Positions 1 through 14,332 are shown, numbered from the stretch's first letter. The stretch is 64,000 nucleotides of DNA from Glandiceps talaboti (GCF_964340395.1 NC_135551.1:20081003-20145002), one strand, 5' to 3'. The notes: generated from the sequence alone by a model not told the origin. Numbers and translations: made by a program.

Positions 1-218
1 AGTGACGAAACTATAATATTTTGAAATACTTTCAAAAGAGCTGAGAAACGTAGGGCCTCTCTTTCAACATGAGCCGTTAATAAGGAATTGTCTTATTTGC
101 AGTAAAACCATTACAAAAATCAAAAGTAACATATTTCTTATTTTATTGTCAACAATTACATTAAGAAACACGCACGCTCGTATGCACACACAACAAACAC
201 ATATACACATTACGTATT

Positions 219-389
219 TATACATACATACATACATACATACATACATACATACATACATACATACATACATACATACACACATACATACATACATGCA
301 TACGTACAGACATACAGACAGACAGACAGACAGACAGACATACATACATACATACATACATACATACATACATACATACATACATACAT

Positions 390-460
<71 letters not shown>
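219..460. repeat. Compound tetranucleotide microsatellite
   Basis: Alternating blocks of TACA and CAGA repeats with few interruptions. Reading frames through it encode only Tyr/Val/Cys/Met or Thr/His repeats and are not genes. Confidence 0.95.
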
Positions 461-587
461 TACTAGTACATCATAAGCTACGGAGTGTCGTTTAATTACA
501 GTGAGAAAGTCTTTGATTACTCATCTGAAATGCTTCACTACCTAACTCATGTTATAGGGAACAACTTAACTCATGGTGTATACTCAC

Positions 588-816
588 CAACGCCAGGGCC
601 AATTGATAAAGTTCGAAAACATTGTTCTTTTGGTGTTAACTGTTGTAATATCGATGGTAATTCTTGGTCTATCCAGTAGGCTACTGTTTCCCACTGGTTA
701 GATAGCTCGTAGTATTTCTTCATAGCGTAGTAGGAGTAGGAACTAATCCTGCCCACACAGTCTCTTTCTTTACTGGTTGCTGTTGGGTAGAACAAATGAA
801 TTTGGTCAAAATAAGT
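588..816 (-). CDS. N-terminal exon of a histamine N-methyltransferase-like SAM methyltransferase (partial gene)
   Basis: The minus-strand frame reads through YYAMKKYYELSNQW, then YWIDQELPSILQQL, then LSIGPGVG. This has the order and spacing of the HNMT N-terminus, where a short helix and a (D/E)xxLPxI segment precede the glycine-rich SAM-binding motif I (LSIGxGxGE). A strong donor, G then GTGAGTATAC, cuts the exon inside the GxGxGE motif, so the Glu is completed by the next exon, which must lie left of the window. The 5' limit is less certain: a modest acceptor ending CTTAG lies just above 816, and the only in-frame Met (MKKYYEL) is well inside the exon, so the true start is probably in an upstream exon not identified here. 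Members of this family methylate small amines such as histamine in the cytosol, but the substrate cannot be inferred from about 70 residues. Confidence 0.55.
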
Positions 817-1339
817 CTAAGCGCACAAAAGGAAAGACTTTGCTGTAGTGGTTTATTTACTGAGAACGGACTGGTACAGTGTATTTGTGTTATCTTGTGA
901 TATGTAAACCGTGTATATATAGCTATGCTAATTGTACAGCCGTGCATTATTCTGTGTTGTGTCGTGTAGTTTTGTTAGATATGTAGTACAGTGTATAGTT
1001 TTGTTTTGAATTTTGTGTTCATATTGTTGGGTTGTACAGTGTTTGACAGCTCTGTATTTCTGTACATGCGTTTTGTGTGAAAGCTATAATGAGCACGTGT
1101 TTCATATATTAATCTTTTTGACAAAAAGTTGAAATCAACATCAATATCTAGATATTGTATGTAACCACAACAAATTCAATGTTAATGGTTGTAAACCTTA
1201 GTGGCAAATTCAATTTATTCTTGCATTTCAAAAAATCAAAACAATGTTCTCACCATCTATGTTAATAATAATGTCACGACATATGAAACCCATTTCTGTG
1301 TTACTACAACTATATACATAGAGAACATTGCACACCCAT

Positions 1340-2130
1340 GTAACATTCGTATACCAAGGACAGGGGTGTGCACATATAGCTGTACCATCTCAGTGGAGCC
1401 ATGGGGGCTGTACCAGCTATGTGAAAAATATCCATGTTACAGCTCATGCCAACACACTAGGTGAAACATACCTAGATTTGACAAATGTGTGATTGGTATG
1501 CCAACATCAATGTAACATGGATGTTAAAAATAGCAATGCAGTATATGTTTTTATAACATCCGCGTACACCACCTTTTTCTCGCAGCCATGTACCAGCTAC
1601 GTGAGCATAGCTGTTATGTAGGAATTTCCCAATTTCATGCACCGGCTATGTCAACATTGCTGTAACAGCGGTATTTCCCACAGCCATGTACCAGCTGTTT
1701 GAGCAATGCTAGTCCGTTATGAACAAAAGGGCTGTTATAGGGTATTATTCCACCATAGCTGTTTCATGTACAAAATGTACATGTATGTGCACAACTGTGT
1801 GCTAGGTGTGCATCGTCGCAAACCACAGCCTGTTTTACGGCAACGTTCTTAACGAGCCCCCCACTGGTTTCGAAATGTAGTGGTAGAAATAATAACTCTG
1901 GTTTGCGAGAATGTACACAGCTATTGTACTGGGATGTGCAAAACAGATGTGGCACAGAGACGGCATTCCACATCCATGCAACAGGCATGTTTTTCACAAC
2001 CATGTACCAGGGCTGTGAATAAATATACCCTGTAACGGGGCTGTGTACATAGCTGTGCTCTCCTTCCTAGCACTAGGATGTGGCCACATCCTTGCACCAG
2101 GATGTGCACATCCAAGTGCTAGGATGTACA
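1340..2130. repeat. Degenerate tandem repeat built on an ATGTACCAGCTATGTGA-like unit
   Basis: Variants of CCATGTACCAGCTATGTGA followed by a CATAGCTGTTA-like stretch recur about every 60-80 bases, drifting to GCACCAGGATGTGCACATCC near the right end. The copies are too diverged for an exact unit length. No coding potential is seen, and a foldback element sits inside. Confidence 0.5.
1811..1912. mobile_element. Short inverted-repeat element, TCGCAAACCACAG family, copy 1
   Basis: It begins TCGTCGCAAACCACAG and ends CTCTGGTTTGCGAGAAT, giving inverted ends of about 14 bp. Related copies lie at 45217-45295 and 45727-45886, with the same ends and a shared right interior (AGAAATAACAGCTCCGG type). It encodes nothing and looks like a MITE. 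Confidence 0.6.
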
Positions 2131-2413
2131 AGGTCCCCTGTATACATGTGTCAAATTTCATGAAAATCAATTATTATAATGATACCCAAGTCATACATTA
2201 CTGATGTGGACTTCACTGTTATTGGCTACTCTACAACTCTTACATTACAGATGAATGCTTCTTCACTATTGGCTACTCTAAACTAATGTACGGTGATGTC
2301 ATTTTTAGAGTAAAGAGCAAAATCCTATATATTTTTCTATACTTAAAGACGAAATAAGAAGTCATTCTACGTAACTTTCTATTGAAAATCAAATGATCTC
2401 CCCCCCACACACA

Positions 2414-2517
<104 letters not shown>

Positions 2518-3566
2518 CCTCCCTCCCTTCATTCGAGATTTCAACCCCTAAGTCCTCGCACCTCCAATATTGTGAGTTATCAGTTTGCGATCTCAGGATT
2601 ACGTGTATCTCGGGAAGACATAGATATTTAACTAAAGTATGAGCTTAGTGTAACGATTTAACTAAAGTATGTCAATTAATTCTGCAAGCTAGTATAAAGT
2701 AAGAAGATAGAGCACTACGGCACGGCAATCTCGAGTTTGATCGATTAGGGAAGAGATAAAAAGTAATTGTAGAATTGATGGTGCTCTGACAGATTAATTA
2801 GAAATATAGGTTATGGCTATTATTCTCGTCTTTCACATAATCTCAAAAAACTAGCATAGCATTTTAATCGCTTTTTAACTTTACACTGTAGCTTCTTGTA
2901 AGTGCTACACCATTTGAATGTTTTAAATACCATTCTTCGACAAATTGTGACTGTTTAAAATTTTCCCCCTATTTTTTTTTTTTTTTTTTTAAAGATGACT
3001 CTTTCTTATCATATATCTAGCTACAAGCTGTGCAGTAATTAATTGCCTTGGGCGAACAGTACCCAAGGTGTGAAATGAGATTGCTAATTCTATTATCTCT
3101 CGAGAAACGTTAAAAAAAATTCGTACTTTCTGGCAAAAATCATTCTAAAATATACTCCTTTTGGTGCGATTTTTCTCACCATTTTTTAAAGTAAATTTCT
3201 GAAATACCTTTAAGGAACATTAATGTACAAAATAAAATGCATGGTTACGTAAAATTTAATCGCTGACAGCAGTAAATCGAACGATTAAACCAGACTAGAT
3301 ACTGAACATACAAGTAATATGTTTCAGATATATAAATGAAATTATGTTACGTTTTGTATACATTCGCCAAATCTTCTTCGAAAGGTCTGGGCACTGAGGC
3401 TGACAGTGCATGAATTTGTGATCGTATATTTCAAGTAATATATTAACGACTGAATGTCTCCTGTATAAGTTGGACACAAATCTATCACTTTTAGTGTAAC
3501 TTTGACTAAAATGTCTTCACTGTACCAATGAGGTGCGTTTCCGAGGAAGGAGTGAGATGTGTTTAC

Positions 3567-3676
3567 CTTCGTCCATGCCGAGTATGGGTTGTTCTTTCCG
3601 TAGCACTGTTTCCAGGATTAAGAAGTCCAAATCCTTCAGGATGATTGGGACTCTTCGAAGCTCGATTGGCTCGAAC
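3567..3676 (-). other. Candidate internal exon of an unidentified gene
   Basis: A 110-bp segment is bounded on the minus strand by an acceptor (CTTTGCAG) and a donor (GAAG then GTAAAC). Two frames stay open. One reads FEPIELRRVPIILKDLDFLI and continues to ILGMDE; the other is Ser/Asn/Arg-rich (SKSPNHPEGFGLLNPGN). I recognise neither. The splice-like edges and unusual openness are the only support, and no partner exon was identified. Confidence 0.22.
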
Positions 3677-4046
3677 CTGCAAAGGAAATGAAATCCAACC
3701 AGACAGAGGCTTGGTGTCATCAATTCATGATTGCCACAGAGGAATGATATATGACTAAGCAGTACAAAAAAATGAGTCTGATCAGCCCACAAATAATATG
3801 AATAATGTAACGGAAGCTACATATTATATCAGTTGTCCCAGCGTTTAATATTCATCGCAGATACAGAATATCATAAATTTTACTTGACAATTTTACAAGT
3901 TTTGACGTTATCTTGTTTCATCAACTCGTTAATTCAAACTTAAATGTAACACCATTATGACTACATCGACATATTTTTGCAAGTCGAAATAGATGCTGAA
4001 TTTAGATTCAAGTTTTAGAATTATACAAGGCACAGTAAGCTTATGT

Positions 4047-4441
4047 ACTACAGTCAATTTCAAAATACCGTGCAGCTTTTCTGTTAGATACAACCACGCA
4101 GAAACAAACAAGAAACTTCAATAGCAAAAACGCATGTTTTGCTACATTTAGTCAGAATGAAATAAACCATTTCAATGTATTACAACTCCACGCAGACATT
4201 TGGGCACCAATGTTTTTCTAAGTACCAAACACCCGATGGCAGCGAGTAAAATGTCCTTTGCGGTGTTCATTTGATGTCTGTATGGTGGCATGTGTAGTTC
4301 ATTTCACTTAGACAAAATGTAGCAAGAAACTGTACTCATTCAGTCTTGCTATCTTAAAGTGTAGCATATGCAGTTTCTTATTGGTTTCTGCATGGTTGTA
4401 TCAAACAGAAAAGCTGTACGGTATTGTGAAGTTCACTGTAT
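4047..4441. mobile_element. Foldback/MITE with about 38-bp inverted ends, copy 1
   Basis: The left end reads inward as ACAGTCAATTTCAAAATACC and the right end is its near reverse complement, including ACAGAAAAGCTGTACGGTAT. The interior around 4300-4380 (TTGCTATCTTAAAGTGTAGC) also matches, in reverse, the element at 28851-29217. No protein is encoded. Confidence 0.65.
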
Positions 4442-6709
4442 GTGTTTTGTGTGATTTGTTCACCAGACGTACGTGCTCACACCTTGAAAGAAATGTCCAA
4501 TGGTAGGACACTTGCGCGAACTATCTCCTAGTGTCAATGAAGAATTGTTTGTTGGTACTTTCTCTTCTCTGGGCTTCAGACGACAAAAAGTTTTATTAAA
4601 ATTCTGCAACTCATATGGTAGGGAACGAGCAGAATTTACGGGGGGGGGTCTGTTGGAAAAAGGGGGAAGACCACAAACTGGGGATGCGAGGGGGGGGGGC
4701 GGTTGAAAATTCTGATGATCTGTGTAGGAGGGGCATTTAAATATCTCGCTCTTGATTTGGGGCTCTTTGGACCAAATTACCCCCCCCCCCCAGCGGTCGT
4801 TAATTACTTTCAAAATTTATTGTGGTTTTGTGAAATGTGATACGCCGTACTCACACGATATCTTCTTATTCGAAAAATTGCAAAATGGTCTGACTCTTGT
4901 TTTGTAAGTTGGATTATTATTTTTTAAATAGAATTCTCGCTCATCAAGTTCCTAAAGGTGCATATTTTAGACATATCGTAAACAGACTGATAAAACATGG
5001 CATACTTTAAAAAAAGAAAGAAATATGTTTCATAGATTTGATAAATGGTGATGTCACCATTAGTGTTTGCAAATGCTAAATGCCAGCAAGTTTTCCTCAT
5101 TGTAATGAAATGTTTGAACATCATTATCTGCATGACACGCAAGATGGCAACATAATATTTCTCTTTAACAGTCTTTTCTATTCGTGCTACAGACAGTCTC
5201 CATTCTACATCATAAGTGGATAAGAGCGCCAATACACACAGACTCGATAGTTGAAGGAATAAGAGTAATCGAGAAGTTAATGATGGTAAGAAAGCGGTAC
5301 TTTTCGAACAAAACAAGCATGTAGAATAATGTATACTCTGGGAAAGTAATATGTAACGCAATACCAACCAAACAAACACATTTCTATGCCAAAATGCTCA
5401 TTTTCCCATACATCATTTTTGCAGACAACAAACCCGCTGATTTCAGTTGTAGAAGACATATTTAAATAAGAAAAATCGAAAAATCGATGTATTCCAACGT
5501 GGATTTAGTATGATCTCTTAGAAATAGCCGCCCGTTCGTTTCACCGACTAAACAGAGTCCGATGAAGTACTTGTAATTCTCACAGCAGGATAATCCTATG
5601 GCCATGAATGTTTCAATAACATGCGGGTATTATGCGTGTGAAAACACAGCCGTATTGACAATATTGCATTTATCTGAAGTCTTTATCGATGTAGCAAGTC
5701 AAGTCTTAAAGAACAAGCCTTCGTCAATGACATATACCCCAATACAAGTACAGAACGTACTTTGAACTGTTTGCTGTCTAAAAAGGCACTTGGATGTAGA
5801 TTTTTCAGTTACATAACATTTGTTCTATGCACAAACCAGTTTGACATGATTTTGACATCAGAATGCGATCATAATTGTGATCGTTGACGGGAACAATGCA
5901 AAGAGTGTGTTATAATTATTTTAAGTAATTTCGAGTGTTACCTATACTTTGGAAAACATTACTAAGTGTAAAACTAAAGTTTGACATGGTTTAAATATTA
6001 TTCCCAATATTTTTCTTTGTTCAGTTGCGAAAGTAGTGAAATAAGGAGTCTTATCAGTACTCGTCTTCGGCTCGTAGTGACAGACCCCTTATGTTACTCA
6101 TATTTTGCAGCTGATTGAAAAGAAACATAATGGAGAATGATATCTGCGCAAGTCTCAATCTAAAAGAAGAAAGTGAAGGCGATTTTCAACGTTTTGACAA
6201 GTATGTCCGATTGTCGAGCACCACAGAACCAATGATGTAGACATGAATTGTCACTGACGTAGAACAACCATGGGTATAAATTCCATATTTTTGTTCGAGC
6301 GCGTACAACCTCAGTAAACAAAGTTTTTAGGCCACATTTTGCCATCCCCCTTTTTTTTGCTAAAAATGACGTAAGAATAACCATAAGTGAACTAAGTCTT
6401 TTAAGATTGATGGAATTTTCAGTGTACCAAACAGACACTTTTCTTTACGTTGAACGGCAACATTTTCCAAAAGCAAAGAACAGACCAAGGCTTTGTACGC
6501 AGAGTGTAGACAAGACAAACTGATTGTTTTAGATGCGAGAATATAACATTTCATGAACGTACCTATGTAGAAAGTTCTTCGGTTATGTTTACCGATGCAT
6601 TTTTTCAACCCTAAAATTCCATCATGATATTTTGAAAGCTATCTATCTATCTATGAATGTGAGTGTATGTATGTGTTTATGCGTACGTATGCATTTCGTG
6701 ACTCTAAAT

Positions 6710-6777
<68 letters not shown>

Positions 6778-9700
6778 CCATTCATAATAACATCCATCCA
6801 TCCATCCATCCATCCATCCACGCACCCCACCACGACCACCCACATACATATATACATACATACATACATACATACATACATACATACATACATACATACG
6901 CAGGGGTGATCATGAAGAAATCAGTAACAATTGTGATTAGTACAAATGGAAATTATCGTGTATAGTGAAAATAAACCATGAATAGTCAAAGAGACTGTGA
7001 TAGGAAGTTAGTCAATGTGTACATGATGTATTGAATGGCAATGAACCATTGACACTTACCCATATAGGGATTGGAAGTTTAGACTGATGATAGCATAGAA
7101 AAGTTTGCATGTAACTTGGAGTGTTGGTAAACAACAAACAGGGAAATGAACAAACAGTATGATATTGACAGCCAGACAGCTAAAAAAAACCTCATGAAAT
7201 TGGCAAAATAACGCAGAACAACGTCATTACGTTGACAGATCCAAAGCAAGTATAAATATGAGCTAAAATCAAAGACGTGTAATATTGTAGGAGATAACAT
7301 CACTTACTGCTGGTCGTCTTTACTCGAACTCTCGTCCACGCTCATACTCACCAACTTAGTGAGTCGATGATATAGCGGTGACTTTTTTGACCGCGTTGAC
7401 TAATAATTTCAGTATCGCTTTCAAATGCATATCTTTCTCAAAAAAAATTAATATTCGTAACACGGTATGATCACAGTTTTCACCGGAACCATCTGATCAA
7501 TTAGTCTGTTTCCTTCATTTCGAAAAAAAAAACTCTTTCACAAAGGAATGCTCAGGCTGTATGTTGATTTATTAATGATGTTAATAAGAGTGTACGTGTC
7601 TCGATGCCGAAGTTTATTTTTTTTAATGTTTGGCGAGAAATTATTGTCATTTAAAAATCTAAATTGAAACACCTTGATTTTGACACATATACAATACTTT
7701 GGTATTCCGCCAGTCAATGACTTATATTCCCAAAATCCTCGCGCAAGGTCAGGGACATTTCTGGAAAAAAAATCCCCTGTGATGATACGTAGCTAATTGA
7801 CCATGTAATAGATGTATGTATGTATGTATGTTAGAAAACACCACGCAGATGTGTGTACCGTATTTAAGTAGATTCAAAATACAGCCTACCTGTAATAGCA
7901 GCTGGCCTTTTCATAATTGTCCATACTGCTAGAGGAATAATTCCAGGAACGGAACTGACTAATTATTCAGATGAAAATGTAATATGCAGCCGACTATCGA
8001 TTATACTTTGAGCAACGTACGTCAACACTCTGTTCTCGAATGAAGTCTTCACAATATAATTTCCTTTTGATGACGGCGCATATAGAATAATGGCGCCCAA
8101 TTTTAGATCTCGCTATATCCGGTTTTTGCATATGTATGAGTATTACTACCATTCATCAGATGCTTTGTTCCCGCCCTTTTTTATCTGAAAGTTAGGAAAG
8201 ATGTATAGCATTCCATAAATTCCAATAAATAAACATAAGACGAAAGAAAACAAAACAACTTAAAATTCAACCCCCTCCCCCCACCCTCTCCCAGGGCTTT
8301 TCAGTTGTCAATTGATCGATTCATATCTAAAAAACAAACAAATTGGGCGTATCAACTCTTAAAGAATATTATATATTATATTAAAATTAAACACACTACC
8401 ATCACTAGCATTACACACACAAAGAGTGTGATAACTTTAATTGCCAATGACTCCCCTCCCCCTCTTGTTAATTTTAATAATACCTTTCAGTGTATTTATA
8501 TTGTTACGTAATATTTCGTAGGCACAATGCAATGGTAAATCACGAGGGCAAAAGGTCATTGAAAGTGGACCATACAATCATAACATGTTATGAATATAAA
8601 AACTTTGTTCAGTGTCACTGAAAACTTGATATTTTGTGACAATTTTGACGACAATTTTGGCGGGGAAATGTCGGAATTTTTTTAATTGAAGGGTACAATG
8701 ATTCTGTGTGACAATCTTGACGTCAATTTTGGCTGGGGGGATGTGACAAAATTCAATCACCGAGAAACTACATTAAAACATTTTAAGACCGCGTGATCTC
8801 GGTTACTGATTTTTTTGACATTCGTTACATTGCCGCAAAGCAGAATAACATGATTAATTACCATATAATATCTTCAGTTGTGTTATTTCCCTTCCGTCGA
8901 CGATTGTGTTTTTTGTGTGTGGCATGTTTAGTCCATAAACTAAATGTCTCTTCTTTTTTTTACTTAAACGAGGTTAAAGTCTAGAATCATAACCACATAC
9001 AAGTAAGCTTCGTTAAAAAGGACGTCACATCTGGTGTAGCCGCGCATATACTATTTTGCATTTGTAAATCTAATTAAAATGCATTATCAAATGTAGTATG
9101 GAAGCGTCCAGCTTTAAAAATAGTTTTAATTTTTAAATACCGCATCACATATTCAACTCATTATGATGTAAGAATTAATGAGAATCATTTTACAGCTGTG
9201 ATCGAAGTCATTGTCATGGTAAACTGATCTAAAAATGAAATGCACGCATAAAACAACACGTGTCAATTTTATTCACTTTAATACCATTTCTTGTAAATTC
9301 CTTATTACAATAATTTCTAAATCCGGACTGTTTTCTAATTTTGGGAAATTATCAACCGTTTTTGATCAACCGTTTTGATAGTCTAGATTCTAGAATGTTC
9401 AAGGCCTAGGCCCGCATTCACTACAACCAGTACGTACTAACAGTAACACGTTCCATATTGGTGGCCGTCCGAAACACCTTTTGACCCTTGACCCTTGGGG
9501 GGGTGGGCGGGGTACAAGAACTTATTCACACTATCTTTTACCGACCTGATGAATGTGTTTAAGCACCTTCAGATCTATTTTGGATTTTTATTTTATCATA
9601 ATTTTTGATATTTTGCTGATAAAAATGCATCATTTCAAAAACCTTGGATAACAACTATTCGGGTGTGCAGTATTTGTAAAGTGTAAGTTTTGAAAGAGAT

Positions 9701-10530
9701 AACCAAACCTTGAAGATTATGATGTAAAATTTATCACATTTGCCAAAAACATAAAAACCCAAAATAGTCTGCCTAGGCCCCATTAGAGCCAACGAAATTA
9801 TTAGCACCTATCGTTACTAATTTTTGTGTGTGTAAATTCACACGACTATTCAAACAGGCAATGATCGCACAACACGCATGCGCCAACATAATTCCCAATC
9901 TTCATACTGTACTGTCACTACATGACAGAGGAGTTCGAAAGCTAAGCCTTTAGATTATTTTTATCCACTAATTTTCATTTCCCGTTACACTTGCAGACAA
10001 ATACTCTTGTTTCTGTGTAAGCGTTGATTAGAGTTTCATTGCTCAAGCCTTGCCAAATATTTATAAATTGTCAAGCCAACGGCAAAATGATGAATCCATC
10101 CCCGACAGACAACGATTGCGTCAACGCAGCCTGTTATCTATATGATGTATGAGTTACTTGACTTCGATGACAATACCGTTGAAGTAAATCACTGTTTGAT
10201 TTTATAGTGAGACATGTTTTGTGTGATTACATACATGGTACCTCGGGCTATGACAACAGGTTACATCAACTGAATTTAATGTATCACCTGTTTTACGTTG
10301 ATTCCCTAAGTTAGTAGTGAAACACATTTACATAGACATGCCCGAAATGTGAGCAGACCGCTGTCATGTCATTTCTTGCGAGACTTCGGTATGGTCTCGT
10401 TTACCATGATAAATGACACTGTTCTGTTTATTATCTTTCTGGTTTTATTTTGTTCATCTATAGCGAGAGTTTGCTAATACAGAACCTCAGATATTGATAA
10501 TCGATAGAGATATAGAAATTGCCTATTTGG
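4442..10530. other. No gene recognised
   Basis: About 6 kb with poly-G/poly-C tracts near 4640-4790, a CA/ATCC/ATAC microsatellite at 6713-6898, a 35-bp direct repeat (about 8635-8668 and 8708-8743), and a possible weak foldback between 9399 and 9782 (GGCCTAGGC ends). Reading frames are short and have no recognisable domains. Confidence 0.6.
6713..6898. repeat. Compound (AC)n, (ATCC)n, (ATAC)n microsatellite
   Basis: About 64 bases of CA repeat are followed by eight ATCC units and then about 14 ATAC units. Cys/Val and Met/Tyr/Val repeats in the frames are translation artefacts. Confidence 0.95.
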
Positions 10531-10849
10531 GGAGCCTTCAGTAACTACAAGGAGGGGGGGGGGGCAAGCCCGGTTTGTGGCGTAAAATGTTAGTGGCCTT
10601 CCCTCAATTTCCTTTCTCTTAAAAATGACCCTCCTCCTGTAATGACCCTCCTCCTGTTCAAATATTTCAATGAAAAACGTGTCAGTATCCGCCTCATTAT
10701 CATCAATATCTTGATCATGCCACAATCATAAAATACTTCCCCTAATTTCCATTGTCTAAAATATGGCCCTCCCACGAGGACAGATTTTTAAAAAGCCTGT
10801 GATCCCCAGTCCCCGGCCCTCCCCTCTTTGTACTAAATACTGAAGGCTC
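10531..10849. mobile_element. MITE with GAGCCTTCAGTA ends, copy 1
   Basis: It starts GGGGAGCCTTCAGTAACTAC and ends with the inverse (TACTAAATACTGAAGGCTC). The interior is rich in G/C homopolymers and ATGACCCTCC repeats. A second copy begins at 12267. A fragment with the same purine-rich interior appears near 11040-11115. Non-coding. Confidence 0.6.
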
Positions 10850-11665
10850 AAATGTTCCAATATTGATCCTTGAGATCTCGAGAGTTAATGCCTTCAAAAC
10901 TTATAAAGTGGTGGCAGCAGTGGGATTAAGTCATTTGATTAACCATTGATTCTGAGACTAGTGTCACAGAAAGTGTCCCTTTTCCATGTCTGACAGCAAT
11001 TAAACCATGTTTATTGAAATATTTTAAATGGTCATGTTTTAGAGAAAAGAAAGTGAGAGAGGTTCACTTTTTAGCACGATGGAATGGGGGGGGGGGGGTT
11101 CACATTTTACGCAAAAGCCCATTCATTTATGATTCATTATGCAGAAATTTGAATAAGACTATTATTACTGTATTGTCACCAGGTCACATCAAAAATTAAC
11201 TCATTCACGAAATGCAACGATAGTTTTGCATGCAGCAGCCTGTTACAGGGAGTTATTTGACCTCGACGGCGTGTATCACTTGTGTTTTTTGACCCCCTAA
11301 GTTAACAGTGAAAGAATACATGTACACCTTCGATGAAATGTAGGCCACCATGATATGTTGATGACCCCATGGAACTTTACTATTATGCTGTTCTATTTAT
11401 TATCATTCTGGTTAAAATTTGAGGGTTTGGCTATAAAACACTGAACTTCAGATTTTATCGGAATTTGTCTATTCATAGATTTGTCCAGTTGACTGAAAGT
11501 GCAGACGAACAGCTTATATAATTAGAACAGGCAATGTATTAAAACTCGTTAAACTCGTCAAATTTTCGGCTGATACCAAAGACACGTCTATTTTGAGTAT
11601 CCTCAATGTGACAACACACAATATTTAAATAAGGACGTTTCAGAACTCGAGAATGGTACTACATT

Positions 11666-11731
11666 TAGGCCTAATAAAAACATTGTGTGCATGTGGTTCC
11701 GATTACACTCAATTTTAGAATAGGTGGGGTG

Positions 11732-11763
<32 letters not shown>

Positions 11764-11809
11764 AGTGTCTAGTTCTGGTAGTTATGTTTCATGTGGTTTT
11801 CCATATTTT
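11666..11809. mobile_element. AGGCCTA-ended MITE, left-half fragment
   Basis: It begins TAGGCCTAATAAAAACATTG, then GTGGTTCCGATTACACTCAA and TTTTAGAATAGGTGGGG, matching the left halves of 41159-41553 and 63135-63515. It contains an (AT)n run at 11731-11758. The right half is missing here. Confidence 0.6.
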
Positions 11810-12266
11810 TGGGTTTCGTGTGAAATTCATGTTAATTTTTGCCAACATATATCATTGTGTTCCCCATCATCTGAGCAATTAAAAAATATATGTTGGCAAT
11901 TTTTATTTCAATATTAAGGGTAATTTTTGCAGCAATTTCATAAATGATGTAAAATCATGGTTTTTCTGTATATTGATGGCAAATTAAAATTTGTGAACAG
12001 TACGATTGCTTTATATCTGTATAAATGTACTTATGGGCATCTTGTAGACGATAAACCTGTAGATTGTTGTATAATTTTGCATTTTAATCACAATATTATA
12101 AATTCTGGCTTATTTATTTGCATATCATTTGCATATTATGTATGATGCTTCAGGTTTATTTGATTTCCTGTATTGTTTGATGTTGCTGATTGCTATTCTT
12201 TCAAAAATGTATGCCAACCCTTAACCATGAATTATTTCAGTTACTATGAATACTCTGGTTGGTTTA

Positions 12267-12410
12267 GGGAGCCTTCAATATTTACAGGGGGCGGAGGAAA
12301 TCACACATGGTCTGTTAAGAAAAACATGACCATCCCCCCATTCTCCATTCGTAAAAAGTGACCCTCCCCTTTGTCTCATTTTGTAAAACATGACCCTCCC
12401 CATGACAACT
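12267..12410. mobile_element. MITE with GAGCCTTCA ends, copy 2 (right end unclear)
   Basis: GGGAGCCTTCAATATTTACA leads into a G-rich run and several AACATGACC(C)TCCCC motifs like those in 10531-10849. A clean inverted right end is not visible, so the boundary is approximate. Confidence 0.45.
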
Positions 12411-14179
12411 GCATATACTGAACGTTAATCAATATTCCCATTATATGTACACATACACATTAAATCACTTTGACGCTGTATATTTGTACATATACTACCA
12501 TTACAGGAGTTATATAGAAACGCCTGTGATCAGAACGAAAAAAAGTCTACTTCTTATCACTATCAAACTGACAAATATTGGTACAAAAACAACACCGGGC
12601 GCGCCCCTCTGTTGTAGGTTCATGCACATACATGTACTTGTCTGTGGTTCACGCGACTCTTTTATCGGTTTGTCTGTGCCCGTGAACGTTTGTCATGTTG
12701 TAACATAACATTTGCGTGTAAGCTTATATGATCGTGAAGTTTGTAGTTTAGCAACTCCGCTTGTGTACTGTCCTTTTCGAAATCTCTTGAACTGATTTTG
12801 AAATCTAAACGACAGAAGTCGCTTGTTATCAAGTGTACATACACACATTAAAAATATTCCTTTTCAGATCTGGCATCTGGTTTTAATATGTATCTACACA
12901 TGTGGTATTGAATGCTGGACAGGTACATTCTACACAGGATATAGAGTCCAAGTTTAGGTCTACACAAAATTTGAAATTTTACCTCAATATTAGCATACAA
13001 GTTACATAAATTGGACCTCCTGCAAATATTAGATAGAAAAGAAACATCACTCAGTAAAACACATTTTAGAAACCTTCAGAATGTTTCACCCCCACTTTTG
13101 ACCAATTGAGATACATTCTAGAACAATGGAAAAAGTCAATATGGCAGCTACTTTAGAACGTTTTTGTTATTTGTTCTGTATTCAGTTCTCCCTCTATGTT
13201 CTGTAGAAATATCATGTTAAAAAGTAAATGAATCGTTGTTAAAGGCATTTCATGAGTGCTCATTAATTTCCCACTTTGCAATGGTATCAAAATGAGATAG
13301 ACTTCGTCATCAAGTTGGCATGTGACTACTTATTCCCAGCAATAAAATTTATTTGTGTATGAGAATTACCAAAAGATGTAGAAGGGTACATTCCATATTG
13401 TTTATGTTGAGGATTTGAATGTCAGATTTTATTTGAGTAATAAAAAACTTGGAATGATGGCTAACAATGCAATAAAATTTGATTTAAGATACTATTTTCT
13501 GGTGGGTTGGTGGTTGGGGTTGGGTGGTACATTAGAATGTGTCTCTGCTGTTACTTTCAACCTTTATTCATGACTGACCAAGAGGAAGTTCGTTGCGTAA
13601 TCGAATGTAAGAGTGCCTTCACACTGAATAAGTAAACTAAATATGTATATATTCATATTGTTCCTTTGAAATATTAGAAAAGATATTCTTCAGATACTGA
13701 ATTTATCATCTTTATTTTTTGCAACATTGTCCTTTATCCTGTTTTATTTTAGAATTTCGATGAAATATTGTAATCAAATGTAACAGCGGAGAACACATCT
13801 ATTCATGTTGTGCCCTTGAATTGACATGTAACTCCAACCAAATAGCTATACTAGTAGAAACGTAGACAATGCATACGACATAATGGCGTGAGTGAGAGAC
13901 TAGACAGTAGTTTTGAATAAAAATAATTGGGTCTATTTACTCGAATACATAACTTTGTATAGTAACGATTCAATTGATGCTATGCTATTGATCAAAAATA
14001 TGTTTATATCAGATGTAAACTGAATGCCTTCAATAAAGGCAAAACTTTAGATTGCTGTTCCTTCACGCCTTGTCGAAAGAAAAATTCTGCGCTACCAGAC
14101 ATGATATTGCATATCCATTAGTTACTACATCAATAAATAAAACGTAGCTTTGGAACTTATTGTTCATATCCTCTTCTGT

Positions 14180-14241
14180 AAAAGTTGAGTTTGGTGTATT
14201 TTTAACCCGCTGTAACTTTCACTAGAGTCCACCATTTTAGC
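14180..14241 (-). repeat. Dispersed repeat, copy 1 (partner at 31359-31422)
   Basis: The reverse complement begins CTAAAATGGTGGACTCTAGT and stays similar for about 60 bases to the sequence starting at 31359. It is probably a fragment of a larger transposable element. Confidence 0.5.
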
Positions 14242-14332
14242 TAGCTGCGCGCACTATACGAAAAGTCATATTTGACCATGTCTTTCCACCGGGGTAAAAC
14301 TTTAGCAGAGGATGTGTAAATGTGGTGAGTAT

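Noticed and set aside
146-466. Long frames on both strands encoding Tyr/His/Thr or Cys/Val/Met repeats
   Set aside because: They are translations of tetranucleotide microsatellites; the same applies at 6643-6897, 26290-26973 and 54361-54617.
4460-4813. 117-residue minus-strand frame rich in proline
   Set aside because: It is driven by poly-G/C tracts similar to those in the GAGCCTTCA MITE family, with no domain or splice context.
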